Source: Diacronema lutheri (taxonomy: Eukaryota; Haptophyta; Pavlovophyceae; Pavlovales; Pavlovaceae). From it: 64,000 bases of DNA. This document shows, one piece after another, positions 42,265-50,940 of the stretch. Location of the stretch: positions 2,232,001 to 2,296,000 of the forward strand of contig JAGTXO010000001.1 in assembly GCA_019448385.1 (NCBI GenBank), written 5' to 3'. Below the pieces are notes generated by a model. The model was not told the origin of the DNA. It was given only the letters and a program-made list of their open reading frames with translations, and made no database searches. The first letter of the stretch is position 1; every line of letters begins with the position of its first letter. The position numbers and the translations under genes were made by a program.

Positions 42265-42612
42265 ATGAAGCGCGTTGTATTTCTGTGGTGCTTGTCGTGC
42301 GCGGCGATGGCGAGCGCGACCAAGACGCTGCGCGTGCGCGGGCCGGGCCTGGATGGGATGTTTCTCGCGTGCCCGCTGCGGTTCAACGAGATGGTCGCCG
42401 TCCTCTTTGGGCCTACGTTCCGCCAAGGGTACGAGCTTGAGGAGGACCCATCTATGGTCGAGGCGACCGAGAGCGACGCGACGGTCGTCTACGCCACGCT
42501 CGAGGACGCGAGCAAGGGCCCGGGCTCAACGCTCGACGTCCGCTGCTCAACTACGCAAGCCGCCGTCAAAGACTACATTGGCTGGACCGCCGAGGTGGCG
42601 TACCGCGAGTAG
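42265..42612 (+). CDS. E2: small secreted protein, tandem family member
   Basis: 115 residues from the ATG at 42265 (an ATG at 42256 adds MSR). From LWCLSCAAMASATK onward it is identical in sequence to E1; only the first few residues differ (MKRVVF against MKRARGRTL). This identity shows that the duplication boundary lies inside the signal peptide. Faces D2 with a spacer of about 370 bases. Confidence 0.75.
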   Translation: MKRVVFLWCLSCAAMASATKTLRVRGPGLDGMFLACPLRFNEMVAVLFGPTFRQGYELEEDPSMVEATESDATVVYATLEDASKGPGSTLDVRCSTTQAAVKDYIGWTAEVAYRE

Positions 42613-42856
42613 CGCGGGCGGTTCGGGCGGCACGGCCTCCGCGCAGTCGGTTGTCGATTCTTCTCCCTTGGCCTGTTTGGGCCGAAGGGCTTGTCGTGCG
42701 GAGGAGAACGGCTCAACCAAGAAGAACGGGATTATCTTGGACCATGATGTGCGAAGGGCGCGCGAGCGCCGACGGAACTCTCGCGCACAACCTTGAAAAA
42801 TTAGCCGGGCTTTTAGCATGCACGCCCCCTCGAGCCCGATAAAGCAAGGCCGGCCT

Positions 42857-43991
42857 TCAGATGAGCGCAGCGCCTGCGCGTGCCATGCTCCTCGCGCGCA
42901 GTGCCCGGGGAGCCGCCACTGCGGCCACAGCGACACCGAGCGCCCCAAGGACGACGCCCCATGTGCGCAACGCGCGGCTCGAGCCCGTCGACTCGAGCGC
43001 AGCGGCGACCGGCAGGCCCTCTTCGACGAGCGGCCCAGGCGGCACGGCGCAGTCGGTGGGGCAGCCCTTGTCGCGCGCGCACTGGATTCGGCAGCACGCG
43101 CAGCTGCATTGGTCGAGCTGCGCCCCCTGCGGGTCTGTGAGGTGGTATTGCGCCGCGCACTTGTTCATCCCGTACAACGTGCAGCGGTGGCGCTGACACA
43201 TGCCGCACGACCACCGCCAGTTGGACTCGTCATCTCCGGCATGGGGGCACGATGAATGTAGTGCCCGCGGGCTCGGAGGCGGAGCCGGTTGACACGGCGC
43301 ATAGGCCGTCTTTGACAGGTAGAGCACGCGGTAGAAATCGGTCGAGCTGTCGAGCTTGATGTCGCAGCCCGCGCGCCACCCGCCCCGATCTGGATGATTG
43401 TCCATGTCCCTGGTGGGCAAGGCCGCAAATGGCGCGCGTCCGGACGCCGCGTTCAACGACCGCGTGCGGACGGCGCGAGCCGCGGCCGCGCGCATCTCCT
43501 CCACAACGCAAGCGCGCCGCACGCGCGCGGGCGACAACGCTCGGCACGCACCATGAAAGACGGTAGTTGCATCCTGGCTCGGTCTTCGCGTCCATGATGT
43601 CTGCGTTCGACTGCTTGATCTTGTCGTCGGGCGCAAAGCCGACCGACAAGTTCGGCGTCCTGTACCACCAGACGCCGTTGTTCTCGACGGGCTTATTGCG
43701 CACGGTGTTTGCAAGGACGACCGTTGCGTCGCCAAAGGCCGCGAGCTGGCAGTTCGTCGAGCCGGCACCGCCCTTTGTGGCGCACATGAAGGCTGACTTC
43801 CACTCGCCGACCGCGGGCAGGTCTGGGTCGAGGAGGAGAGCCGAGTAGGGCTGGTAGTAAGCTTCGACCCACTCGGGGTTGTCGGCGAGGAAGTTGGCGA
43901 TGGAATAACTGAACCGGATGCCGGGCGGGAAGCACTGCAGCGCGTGCGGGACGACGAGCGCGAGCGAGAGGGCGAGCGCGGTTACGGCCAT
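42857..43991 (-). CDS. D3: Cys-rich type I membrane protein, tandem family member
   Basis: Exons 43552-43991 and 42857-43409, again a 142-base intron, give 330 residues. Relative to D1 and D2 it has a nine-base insertion and changes before the Cys module (RALHSSCPHAGDDE against APCPYAGDDE) and several substitutions in the signal peptide. The start codon at 43991 lies within a 54-base tandem duplication. The second repeat copy adds an in-frame ATG at 44045, giving an alternative 18-residue N-terminal extension that would spoil the signal peptide. I therefore keep 43991. Confidence 0.82.
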
Positions 43992-44090
43992 AATAATATG
44001 GGGGAGATTGGGCCGTTGTGCCTCTTTGAAAGTTTGTACGGCCATAATAATATGGGGGAGATTGGGCCGTTGTGCCTCTTTGAAAGTTTG
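43983..44090. repeat. Perfect 54-base tandem duplication at the D3 start
   Basis: Two identical 54-base copies (43983-44036, 44037-44090), each with CCATAATAATATGGGGGAG. They cover the D3 start codon and its upstream region. The length is a multiple of three, so the D3 frame runs through both. Confidence 0.95.
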
Positions 44091-44153
44091 TACGCAGCGT
44101 CTTGGTCGCGCTCGCCATCGCCGCGTAAAACAAACAAAGAAGAAGATTAACGC

Positions 44154-44500
44154 TTGTTTTACGCGGCGATGGCGAGCGCGACCAAGACGCTGCGCGTGCG
44201 CGGGCCGGACCTGGTTGGGATGTTCCTCGCGTGCCCGCTGCGGTTTCACGAGATGGTCGCCGTCCTCTTCGGGCCTTCATTCCGCCAAGGGTGCGAGCTT
44301 GAGGAGGACCCGTCCATGGTCCAGGGGGGGGGGAGGGAGTCTGACGACTGCGGGCGATGCGACGGTCGTCTACGCCACGCTCGAGGACGCGAGCAAGGGC
44401 CCGGGCTCAACGCTCGACGTCCGCTGCTCAACGACGCAGGACGCCGTCAAAGACTGCGTTCGCCGGACCGCCGAGCGCTCCCGGCGCTCGTTGCGCCCGC
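44154..44500 (+). pseudogene. E3: decayed copy of the small secreted protein
   Basis: Similar to E1/E2 from about AAMASATKTLRVRGP onward, but the start Met and signal-peptide head are missing. After EEDPSMV the sequence contains a G10 run and about 20 extra bases. Downstream, VVYATLEDASKGPGSTLDVRC resumes in another frame, and the last 15 residues of the family are replaced. The changes fit a pseudogene. Splicing around the insert is possible but no good sites frame it. Confidence 0.7.
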
Positions 44501-44659
44501 GAGCACCGTCGCAGAGTGGCCCTGCGCGCGGTCACTGTTGGAGCCCAGCAAAGCACCCTCTCGCAAGCCCGTAGTCCGTATCGGCAAGCAGGAACCGAGG
44601 AGGGAGGAGAAGAAAAGGGGGACGCTCCCAGCGCGTGCACGATATGGCGCGCGCGCGCC

Positions 44660-44827
44660 TCAGTGCAGCTTTGTGCGCATCCGTTCCCGCGCCACGTGCC
44701 GGTTGCTGACGAGGACCGAGGCGAGCCAGAAGAAGAGCGCGGCGACGTGGAACGCCACGAGGATGCCGACGCCGATGATCGCCGGCGAGAGATGCACAAA
44801 TTCGTGGGCCGGCGGGTCGTCCGCCAT
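44660..44827 (-). CDS. 55-residue single-pass membrane protein
   Basis: Begins MADDPPAHEFVHLSP, has one strong membrane helix (AIIGVGILVAFHVAALFFWLASVLV), then a basic C-terminus (RHVARERMRTKLH). The start at 44827 is the ATG before a well-formed acidic N-terminus; the frame continues upstream into the DnaJ gene without reason to be used. I do not recognise the family; size and shape suit a small subunit of an organelle or ER membrane complex. Its start codon is 8 bases from that of the divergent DnaJ gene. Confidence 0.65.
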   Translation of the reverse strand: MADDPPAHEFVHLSPAIIGVGILVAFHVAALFFWLASVLVSNRHVARERMRTKLH

Positions 44828-44835
44828 CGTTCCGA

Positions 44836-46008
44836 ATGCGCGCTGCAGTGGCGCTCGCGCTGCTCGCCGCGTCATGCGATGCGCACGCAGTCGTGCGGCA
44901 GGCCGCGCCGGAGCGCAGTGCCATCACGGCTCGCGCGCGGCGGCCCACGCCTGGCGTTACACGCCCTTTGGCGGCGCCGTGCCGGCCGCCGCCGGCGCGC
45001 CGCGCGCGCGCGGCGATGAGCAGCCCGGGCGTCGATGACCTCTACGCGCTGCTCGGCGTGCCCGCCGACGCGCCGGCGCAGGAGGTGAAGCGCGCGTACC
45101 GACGGATCGCGCTGCGCAGTCATCCTGACGTGAACAAGGCCGCTGACGCGGCTGCGCAGTTCAACGCGCTCACGCAGGCGTACCGCACGCTGATCGATCC
45201 TGAGAAGCGGCGCGCGTACGACATGCGCCGCGCGCGCCGAGCGCCCGGCGCGTCGCGCGGATGGTCGGCGCGCACGCCGACGGGCGGATCCGCCGACTCG
45301 GCCGACGAGCGCGCTGCGCGCGCAGCCTCGGCCTCCCGCCGGCGCGCCGCTGATGGTCCGATGCCCGAAGATCTGGGCGACTCATTTGGGTCAATCTTTG
45401 GAGACGTGCTCAAGGGCGTGGGCAAGTTCGTCTCGGAGCTGGAGACGGGCGGTGCGGGCGGGCTCGAGGACTGGCTATCGTACGTCGAGACGAGTGCCAC
45501 GGCCGCCGCCACGGCCGGCGGCACGGCCGCAAGCTGGGCGGCAGAGGGCGACGCGCTCGACGGTGAGAGCGACGAGGGCACGTTGCGCGAAGAGCTCGCG
45601 GACCTTGCCTTCCTCGCGCGGCAGTTGGAGGAGCGGCGGCTGAGGCTGCAGGAGGAGGTTTTACGCGGAGAGACGCTTGCCGTCGAGCTCCTCTCACGCG
45701 CGCGCGAGACCGAAAGCGCCGCGCGCCGTGCGGCTGCGACAGAGCGCGCCGTCGCGGTTCGGCGCGAGGCCGCCGCGACGCGCGCGCAGTGCGAAGCAGT
45801 GCTCGCGCACGCGTACCGCGTGCGCGCGCGCAAGGAGCGGCTCGAAGAGCGGCTTGCCCAGGTCCAGCGCCCGCCGCCGCCGCCGCCCGGCTCGCCACGC
45901 ACGCGGTCGGCGCCCGCTCGAGGCACGGGCGTGCGGTCCGCCGACTTTGCCGCGCGAGTGGACGACGACCTGCGCGAGCTCAAAGAGCGGCTCGGGCGCA
46001 AGGAGTAG
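44836..46008 (+). CDS. Plastid-targeted J-domain (DnaJ/HSP40) protein
   Basis: 390 residues. The N-terminus has a signal peptide (MRAAVALALLAASCDAHA) followed by an Arg/Ala/Pro-rich, acid-poor segment to about residue 60, as in bipartite targeting to secondary plastids. A J-domain follows: DDLYALLGVPADAPAQEVKR, RRIALRSHPDVN with the HPD triad, and FNALTQAYRTLIDPEKRRAYD. The remainder has a Gly/Ser part and a long C-terminal coiled coil (about 250-350). It stimulates an Hsp70, presumably the stromal one. The absence of the Gly/Phe and zinc-finger regions makes it a class III J-protein. Confidence 0.88.
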   Translation: MRAAVALALLAASCDAHAVVRQAAPERSAITARARRPTPGVTRPLAAPCRPPPARRARAAMSSPGVDDLYALLGVPADAPAQEVKRAYRRIALRSHPDVNKAADAAAQFNALTQAYRTLIDPEKRRAYDMRRARRAPGASRGWSARTPTGGSADSADERAARAASASRRRAADGPMPEDLGDSFGSIFGDVLKGVGKFVSELETGGAGGLEDWLSYVETSATAAATAGGTAASWAAEGDALDGESDEGTLREELADLAFLARQLEERRLRLQEEVLRGETLAVELLSRARETESAARRAAATERAVAVRREAAATRAQCEAVLAHAYRVRARKERLEERLAQVQRPPPPPPGSPRTRSAPARGTGVRSADFAARVDDDLRELKERLGRKE

Positions 46009-46143
46009 CGCGTGGGGGTCCAGGGGGGAGGCTTGGAGTCATCAGCGTAAAATTGTTTCAAAAAAAATGCCTGCCGCCAGGGCCGGGGGCAGCGTTGGCC
46101 TTGCCGTCGTTGCGCGCGCTCCCGGGCGGCCCGATCGATGCCT

Positions 46144-49100
46144 TCATCCGAACGCTGCGCGCGGTACGGCGGCGCCAGCCCGCACCGCGGCGGCGCCATT
46201 GCAGCGCAGATCCCGCACGAGCTCCGTGAGCTCATCCGCGCGCACGAGCCGCACGGCGTCGAACGGCACGAGCATTGACGAACGCGCCTTGGCGCCGCGC
46301 ACGACGAGAATGCGCGAGACGGCGGTGTGCTGCGCCGGCCCGCTCATGGCATGAACGCCCGCATCGCTGCTGTCGAGCGCGCCACGTCCGCCGGCCGCCT
46401 TTGCGCCGTTGAGCGCGCATGGGGCGCCAAGGTGCGTGCAAATCGTCGCCTTCTTCACGTCCCTGCGGCTGAGCGCGTGAAAGCCGTCCGCAAAGTGGCC
46501 ACGACCCGCTGCCGCCAGGTCGTGCAGCACGTCGAGCACCATCTCCATCCTGATCGCGTGCAGGCTCGGCTGCGCGCGCGCGCTCGGGACGAGAAGCGTC
46601 ACAGGTGACTGTGACTCCGAGTGTGACTGCGGGTGTGACTGCGGGTGCGAGTGAGTAAGGGGCGGGAGCTCGGGCAGCGGCAGCGCGGCGGTGAACGCTG
46701 CACGGCTCACGCCCATCGCCGAGCCGCTCCCGTCGACGGCCGTGCAGCCGACGAGCCGCTCGCCCTCGCGCAGCTCGATCTCGGTGTGGTCAAGGTCAAT
46801 GGAGCCGATGACGAGCACGCGCGCACTCGCTTCGGCGCGCGAAATGCCTGCGCACAGCGCGATGGGACAAGTCGCGGGGCCGAGCGCGCGCGCAGAGGCG
46901 AGGTGGCGCCGGCTGGCTAAGGGCACTGCGCGCGTGGGGGGGGACCGCCATCGTCGCCTCCGTGAGGCGGGGCGCGGCGCGCGCGCCACGGCCGCGCGGC
47001 CGCGCGGACCAAAGTCCTCGCAGATGGCGCCGTAGTCGAGGTGGCCGAGCGAGCACCTGCGCGGGTTGTACGACGAGACCTCCGCCTGCTGCGCCGCCGA
47101 GAAGGGCAGCGGCGCCGCGTCAAAGTGGGCCGAGCTCATGGCCTCGAGCAACGCAGCGCTTGGCGCACCCGCGCCGAGCCTGCCGAGGTCCGACTGCGTG
47201 TGCGCGTGCGCCGCGGCGGCCTCCGCTGCGCGCGGCAGCGACGACGGCTGATGCGCGTGGCCCTCCTCGCCGCCCTCGGGTGCGTCGGATGCGTACGCGA
47301 CACGCGCGGCCGCGCACGCGAGCTCGGACACGTCGTACACGGCGTCAAAGGACGCACCGCGCGCGTGCAAGTGGGCGATGGCGAGCGGCGCGTAGTCCGC
47401 GCCGGTGTGGCACACCGCCGCAAGTTGGTACGTCTGCGCGAGCGCGCGCAGACCGAGCGCTGCGCCGGGGCGGACGAAAAAAGAGACGAGCGATGGCTGC
47501 GCCCAGAGGCTCTGCGGGAAGAGATCGGCGACCGCGCCGTGCAGGTGGACGATGATGAGTGGTGCGGAGGACATGTCGGCGCGCGGGCCCAGGCGCAACG
47601 AGCCCGAGTGCCGGGGCGCGCCGGCGGCGGCGAGCGCAGGCCGAGGCAACGGCCGCAGCACCGGCCGTGCCACGCCGAGTCGCGCGGTCGCGCTCGCTGC
47701 CGTCGCGGCCGCGCGCTCGGCGGCGCGCGGCACCTCCGGTCTCAACGCGAGCGCGCGCGCCGGCGGGGCGGGCGCGCCGCTGGGCGCGCCCGGCGCGCGC
47801 GCGCCCATGCGCGCGCTGCTTGCGCGCGCGCGCGCCGCCGGCGCGCGGCTGCGTGCCGCGTCAGGCGCGCAGCGCGCCGTTGCCGACAACATCACTCCGT
47901 TGGCGGATGCGCGCGGTGCGCGCGCGCAGCCACCCGGCGCGCGCGGAGGGGCAGGCATGGCGCCGTTGGCGACGACGCCGGTTACACCGAACTGCGCGTC
48001 CGGTGACCATGTTTGCCGGCGTCCAACCGGGACGGCCGCGGCGCGCACGCCCAGCACGCCTGTGCACGCGGTCGGCGGCGCGAATCCACCCACACCGGTG
48101 CACGTTGCAAGGCCACCGTGCGGCGGCGGCACGACGTGCAGCGGCGCGCAGACGAGCGCGAGCGGGGCGTGCGCGCCCCCTTCCGCGTCACACCCGCCCC
48201 CACTCGATTGACTGAGGCGCTCTGCGCGCGCCGACGCCGATCGTGCGGCGCGATTGCGCGCTGCCGACGAGATCGCTGCCGCGCGCCCGGCTGCCACGGC
48301 GGCCGGCATGCTGCCGCTGCCGCCGACGGTCAAACCGCACGCGACCGCCGCCGGTGCACCGGCCCAGCCCGCGGCAAGCTGCGCCGTGCCGAGTACCGCG
48401 CGAGAGACGAGCGATGGCGGATGATCCGCGTCTATCGCGTCTGCACCCGCGCCCGAGCCCGCGCCCGCACCCGCGCCCGCGCCTGCTCTCCCGACGGCCG
48501 CGCCCGCGGTGGCGCCGGACGGCAGCAAGTCCGTGGCGGCCGCGCCGTCGGCGGACGGTTCGACGGCCTTGCTGCCAGGCGCGCCTGCCGCGCCGCTGCA
48601 CGCCGCCGCGGGCCAGGCGCCCCGGCCCTGGCGCACGCTTGCCGGAGGCGCGGGCACGCGCGCGCCGGGCGCCAACGCGCCGGCCCCGGACGCACCGGTC
48701 GGCTCGTGCGAGCTTGTGCGCCCGTCCGGCTGAGTACGCGCGCGGCGGGCGGAGAGCACTCGAGCCGTGCCCAACGCGCCATCCTGCGCCACCGCTGCCT
48801 CGACGTCTGCGTGCGCGCCCGTTGCGCTCAGCCTGCGCTGCAGCTGCACGCGCCACGCGGCGGTGCCATCGCGCGGCGGCGGCTGATGCGTCGGCGGCTG
48901 CGGCCGCGTAGCCGTATCGGCCAACGCGCCGACGTGCAGGTAGCTGGCGGCATAATTGCCACGGCTGAGCGTCTCGCGGCTTACCGCCGCGTACGCGGCG
49001 GCCGCGACATCCGCGGCGGGCGGGTGCGGCACGCGGCCGTACGCCGTCGGCCACTCCGTTTCGGCACGCGTTGCTGGCGCAGGGGTGCACCTGCGGCTGA

Positions 49101-49416
49101 GGAGCGCCGCTTGAGCGGATTGAGCGCAGGCCGGAGCGGAAGCTGCGGGACGCGCGGGTGAGTCCGTGCGCCCGTCGCGCCCGCCGGCGCAGGCCGCGTC
49201 CACCGCCATCCGGAAGCCGCCGGGCCCATGCCTTACCCTGCTCAGCGAGCAGCCGTGCAGCGTCGCCGTCGCGGGGCGAGGCACGCATCCCACCTGCTGC
49301 GGATGCAGGTACGCATGGCGGTTTGTCGCGGCCGCAGCGGCCGCCACCGCCATCAGCGCGCGCGTGCCGCTTACAGGCCCGACCCACGCCCCGCTCGCCG
49401 ACGGCTGCTGGTGCAT
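46144..49416 (-). CDS. Large low-complexity protein with HAD/NIF-like C-terminal region
   Basis: The start is the first real ATG at 49416 (MHQQPSASGAW). The first two thirds are Ala/Pro/Gly/Arg-rich. The C-terminal third looks conserved: LIIVHLHGAVADLFPQSLW, VSFFVRPGAALGLRALAQTY and LAAVCHTGADYAPLAIAHLH recall the start of an FCP1/SCP (HAD-type) phosphatase fold with the catalytic Asp pair altered. After a probable intron near 46.85-47.0 kb come ARVLVIGSIDLDHTEIELRE and ILVVRGAKARSSMLVPFDAVRLV. Without the DxD nucleophile, catalysis is doubtful, so a scaffold or pseudophosphatase is possible. The exact exon joins are not resolved. Confidence 0.5.
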   Translation of the reverse strand: MHQQPSASGAWVGPVSGTRALMAVAAAAAATNRHAYLHPQQVGCVPRPATATLHGCSLSRVRHGPGGFRMAVDAACAGGRDGRTDSPARPAASAPACAQSAQAALLSRRCTPAPATRAETEWPTAYGRVPHPPAADVAAAAYAAVSRETLSRGNYAASYLHVGALADTATRPQPPTHQPPPRDGTAAWRVQLQRRLSATGAHADVEAAVAQDGALGTARVLSARRARTQPDGRTSSHEPTGASGAGALAPGARVPAPPASVRQGRGAWPAAACSGAAGAPGSKAVEPSADGAAATDLLPSGATAGAAVGRAGAGAGAGAGSGAGADAIDADHPPSLVSRAVLGTAQLAAGWAGAPAAVACGLTVGGSGSMPAAVAAGRAAAISSAARNRAARSASARAERLSQSSGGGCDAEGGAHAPLALVCAPLHVVPPPHGGLATCTGVGGFAPPTACTGVLGVRAAAVPVGRRQTWSPDAQFGVTGVVANGAMPAPPRAPGGCARAPRASANGVMLSATARCAPDAARSRAPAARARASSARMGARAPGAPSGAPAPPARALALRPEVPRAAERAAATAASATARLGVARPVLRPLPRPALAAAGAPRHSGSLRLGPRADMSSAPLIIVHLHGAVADLFPQSLWAQPSLVSFFVRPGAALGLRALAQTYQLAAVCHTGADYAPLAIAHLHARGASFDAVYDVSELACAAARVAYASDAPEGGEEGHAHQPSSLPRAAEAAAAHAHTQSDLGRLGAGAPSAALLEAMSSAHFDAAPLPFSAAQQAEVSSYNPRRCSLGHLDYGAICEDFGPRGRAAVARAPRPASRRRRWRSPPTRAVPLASRRHLASARALGPATCPIALCAGISRAEASARVLVIGSIDLDHTEIELREGERLVGCTAVDGSGSAMGVSRAAFTAALPLPELPPLTHSHPQSHPQSHSESQSPVTLLVPSARAQPSLHAIRMEMVLDVLHDLAAAGRGHFADGFHALSRRDVKKATICTHLGAPCALNGAKAAGGRGALDSSDAGVHAMSGPAQHTAVSRILVVRGAKARSSMLVPFDAVRLVRADELTELVRDLRCNGAAAVRAGAAVPRAAFG

Positions 49417-49924
49417 GACCCCTTCCGTGGGTGTGCCAGTCGACGATTTTCCGAGCCCGCCCGTGTCCACGGCGCGCAGCGCGTAGGCGGCGGCATCCGC
49501 CTGCGCGCGCGCGCGCGTGCGTCGCGCGCGCCGCGTGTCAGCCGCGGGTGTGCTAGGCGAGTCTCAGCTGAACCGCGCTATCCCCATGTGGCGCTCACCC
49601 CATGCCCGGCCATCATGGTTTTGGGGTCGCTGCTGTTGCGCCGTTGCGGGAGGATTTGATCAGAGACAGTGCACAGCACTGCCGCTGCGGCACGTGGTCG
49701 CCTGGTCGTGCGACGGTGTGAAATGCTCAGTTCGCGGCTAGGGCGGCATAATGCTATCGCACAATCTGGCGCGCTGTCCAAGCCCATCTCTGCTCACCAC
49801 AGACGCGCCAGCTCCGCCACCGGTGCGGCTGCCTTTCGCCATTTGCGACGCCGCCCGCCCAAAAGGGCGGCGGCCTCGCATCCGCCCAATCCAGCCCTCC
49901 CCTGCCTGAGCAGCCGCCTCGCGC
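49417..49924. other. About 500 bases without a recognisable gene
   Basis: Lies upstream of the HAD-like gene and downstream of eL6, both on the minus strand. Frames here are short or Arg-rich. Possibly holds a 5' exon or promoter of the HAD-like gene. Confidence 0.45.
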
Positions 49925-50857
49925 TCAGAACTTCATTTCGTGCGGCCTTTCGTTCTTGGAGAGCGAGAAGCGTGCGGAGAGATACTCCTTCAGGTTGGGC
50001 TTAGCCGAGATCTTGGCCATCAGCTTGTCATCGACCGCCTTCTGGTCGGCGACGCGCTTCGGGTCGATCTCCGGCTTGGCGCCTTTCTCCGCGAAGAACT
50101 CCTCGTCGCTCTTCTTCGCCTTCTTTGCGCGCGCAAAGTAGGCATCGTCGAATTTGGCGAGGTCGCCGCTGAGCCCAGACACGTCCACCTTGGTGGAAGT
50201 CGCGATCACGTACGCCTGGTTGACGCGGCGCAGCGGCACGCCGTTCACCTTGAACGGGCCTGCGCGGCAAAGAGCGCGGGGGAGGGGAACAGCACGCGCA
50301 GCCCGGGCAGTGAGCCAAGCGCGCGCGCGCCGCGGGCGCGGTGCGAGCACGAGCGACGGCCATTCGGCGCGGCACGACAGCCACGGCGTGCCGATCCAAG
50401 CGCGAGCGCCTGGCGGTACGACCAGGCCACGCGCGCCGCGCGCGCGCGGCGCTCTGGCCCGCGTCGCGCGACGAGTGCCGGCGCGGCAGCGCGGCGCACC
50501 GGAGACGAGCAGCAAGCCCGACTTCTCGAGCTGCTTGAGAAAGACGACGCGCTTGCCGCGGAAGCGGCCAGACAGCAGGATCAGCACCGAGCCCGGCGTG
50601 ATCGTCGGGCGCAGCTTCGCCGTCTGTGCGCTCACGACCGCCTTCGACTTTGTGCGCACATACTTGGGCTTCTTCTCGTCGTCAGCCGGGTAGTACTTGG
50701 CGCTCTTCGGGAGCACCGTGCGCTTGCCACCGTTCTTCGCGCCGCCGATCTGCTTCACCTTGAGCGCGGGCGCCGCCGCCGCCACATCCTTGGCGCGCAC
50801 GCCCTTCTTTGCGGCGTTGTACCTGCGGTACTTGCCAGGGAGCGAAGTGGTCCGCAT
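49925..50857 (-). CDS. RPL6: Cytosolic large-subunit ribosomal protein eL6
   Basis: Exons 50500-50857 and 49925-50259 (GT-AG, 240-base intron, phase 1) give 230 residues. The eL6 core is clear: [76 protein letters not shown], and the closing [19 protein letters not shown]. The splice falls inside VSG-PFKVNG, an invariant segment. Start at [14 protein letters not shown]; an additional short 5' exon is possible. Divergent, 83 bases, from a plastid-protein gene. Confidence 0.95.
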   Translation of the reverse strand: MRTTSLPGKYRRYNAAKKGVRAKDVAAAAPALKVKQIGGAKNGGKRTVLPKSAKYYPADDEKKPKYVRTKSKAVVSAQTAKLRPTITPGSVLILLSGRFRGKRVVFLKQLEKSGLLLVSGAPRCRAGTRRATRARAPRARGARGLVVPPGARAWIGTPWLSCRAEWPSLVLAPRPRRARAWLTARAARAVPLPRALCRAGPFKVNGVPLRRVNQAYVIATSTKVDVSGLSGDLAKFDDAYFARAKKAKKSDEEFFAEKGAKPEIDPKRVADQKAVDDKLMAKISAKPNLKEYLSARFSLSKNERPHEMKF

Positions 50858-50940
50858 TGCCTTTTGTGGCTCCGTGGCTCGTGTGCGAGTCCGGAACCGG
50901 ACGGGGGCATTTCCACGCACCACCGGCATCGTGGACCGCC

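Larger units (their letters stand above)
38956..44500. repeat. Tandem triplication of a divergent gene pair (D-E units)
   Basis: Three units of roughly 1.8-2.1 kb follow one another: D1/E1, D2/E2, D3/E3. Each has a minus-strand gene D with a 142-base intron and a plus-strand gene E. Coding, intron and downstream spacer sequences (for example the segment after each E stop) are nearly identical. The sequences between the D and E start codons differ completely between units. Unit 3 carries extra changes and a decayed E copy. Confidence 0.92.
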
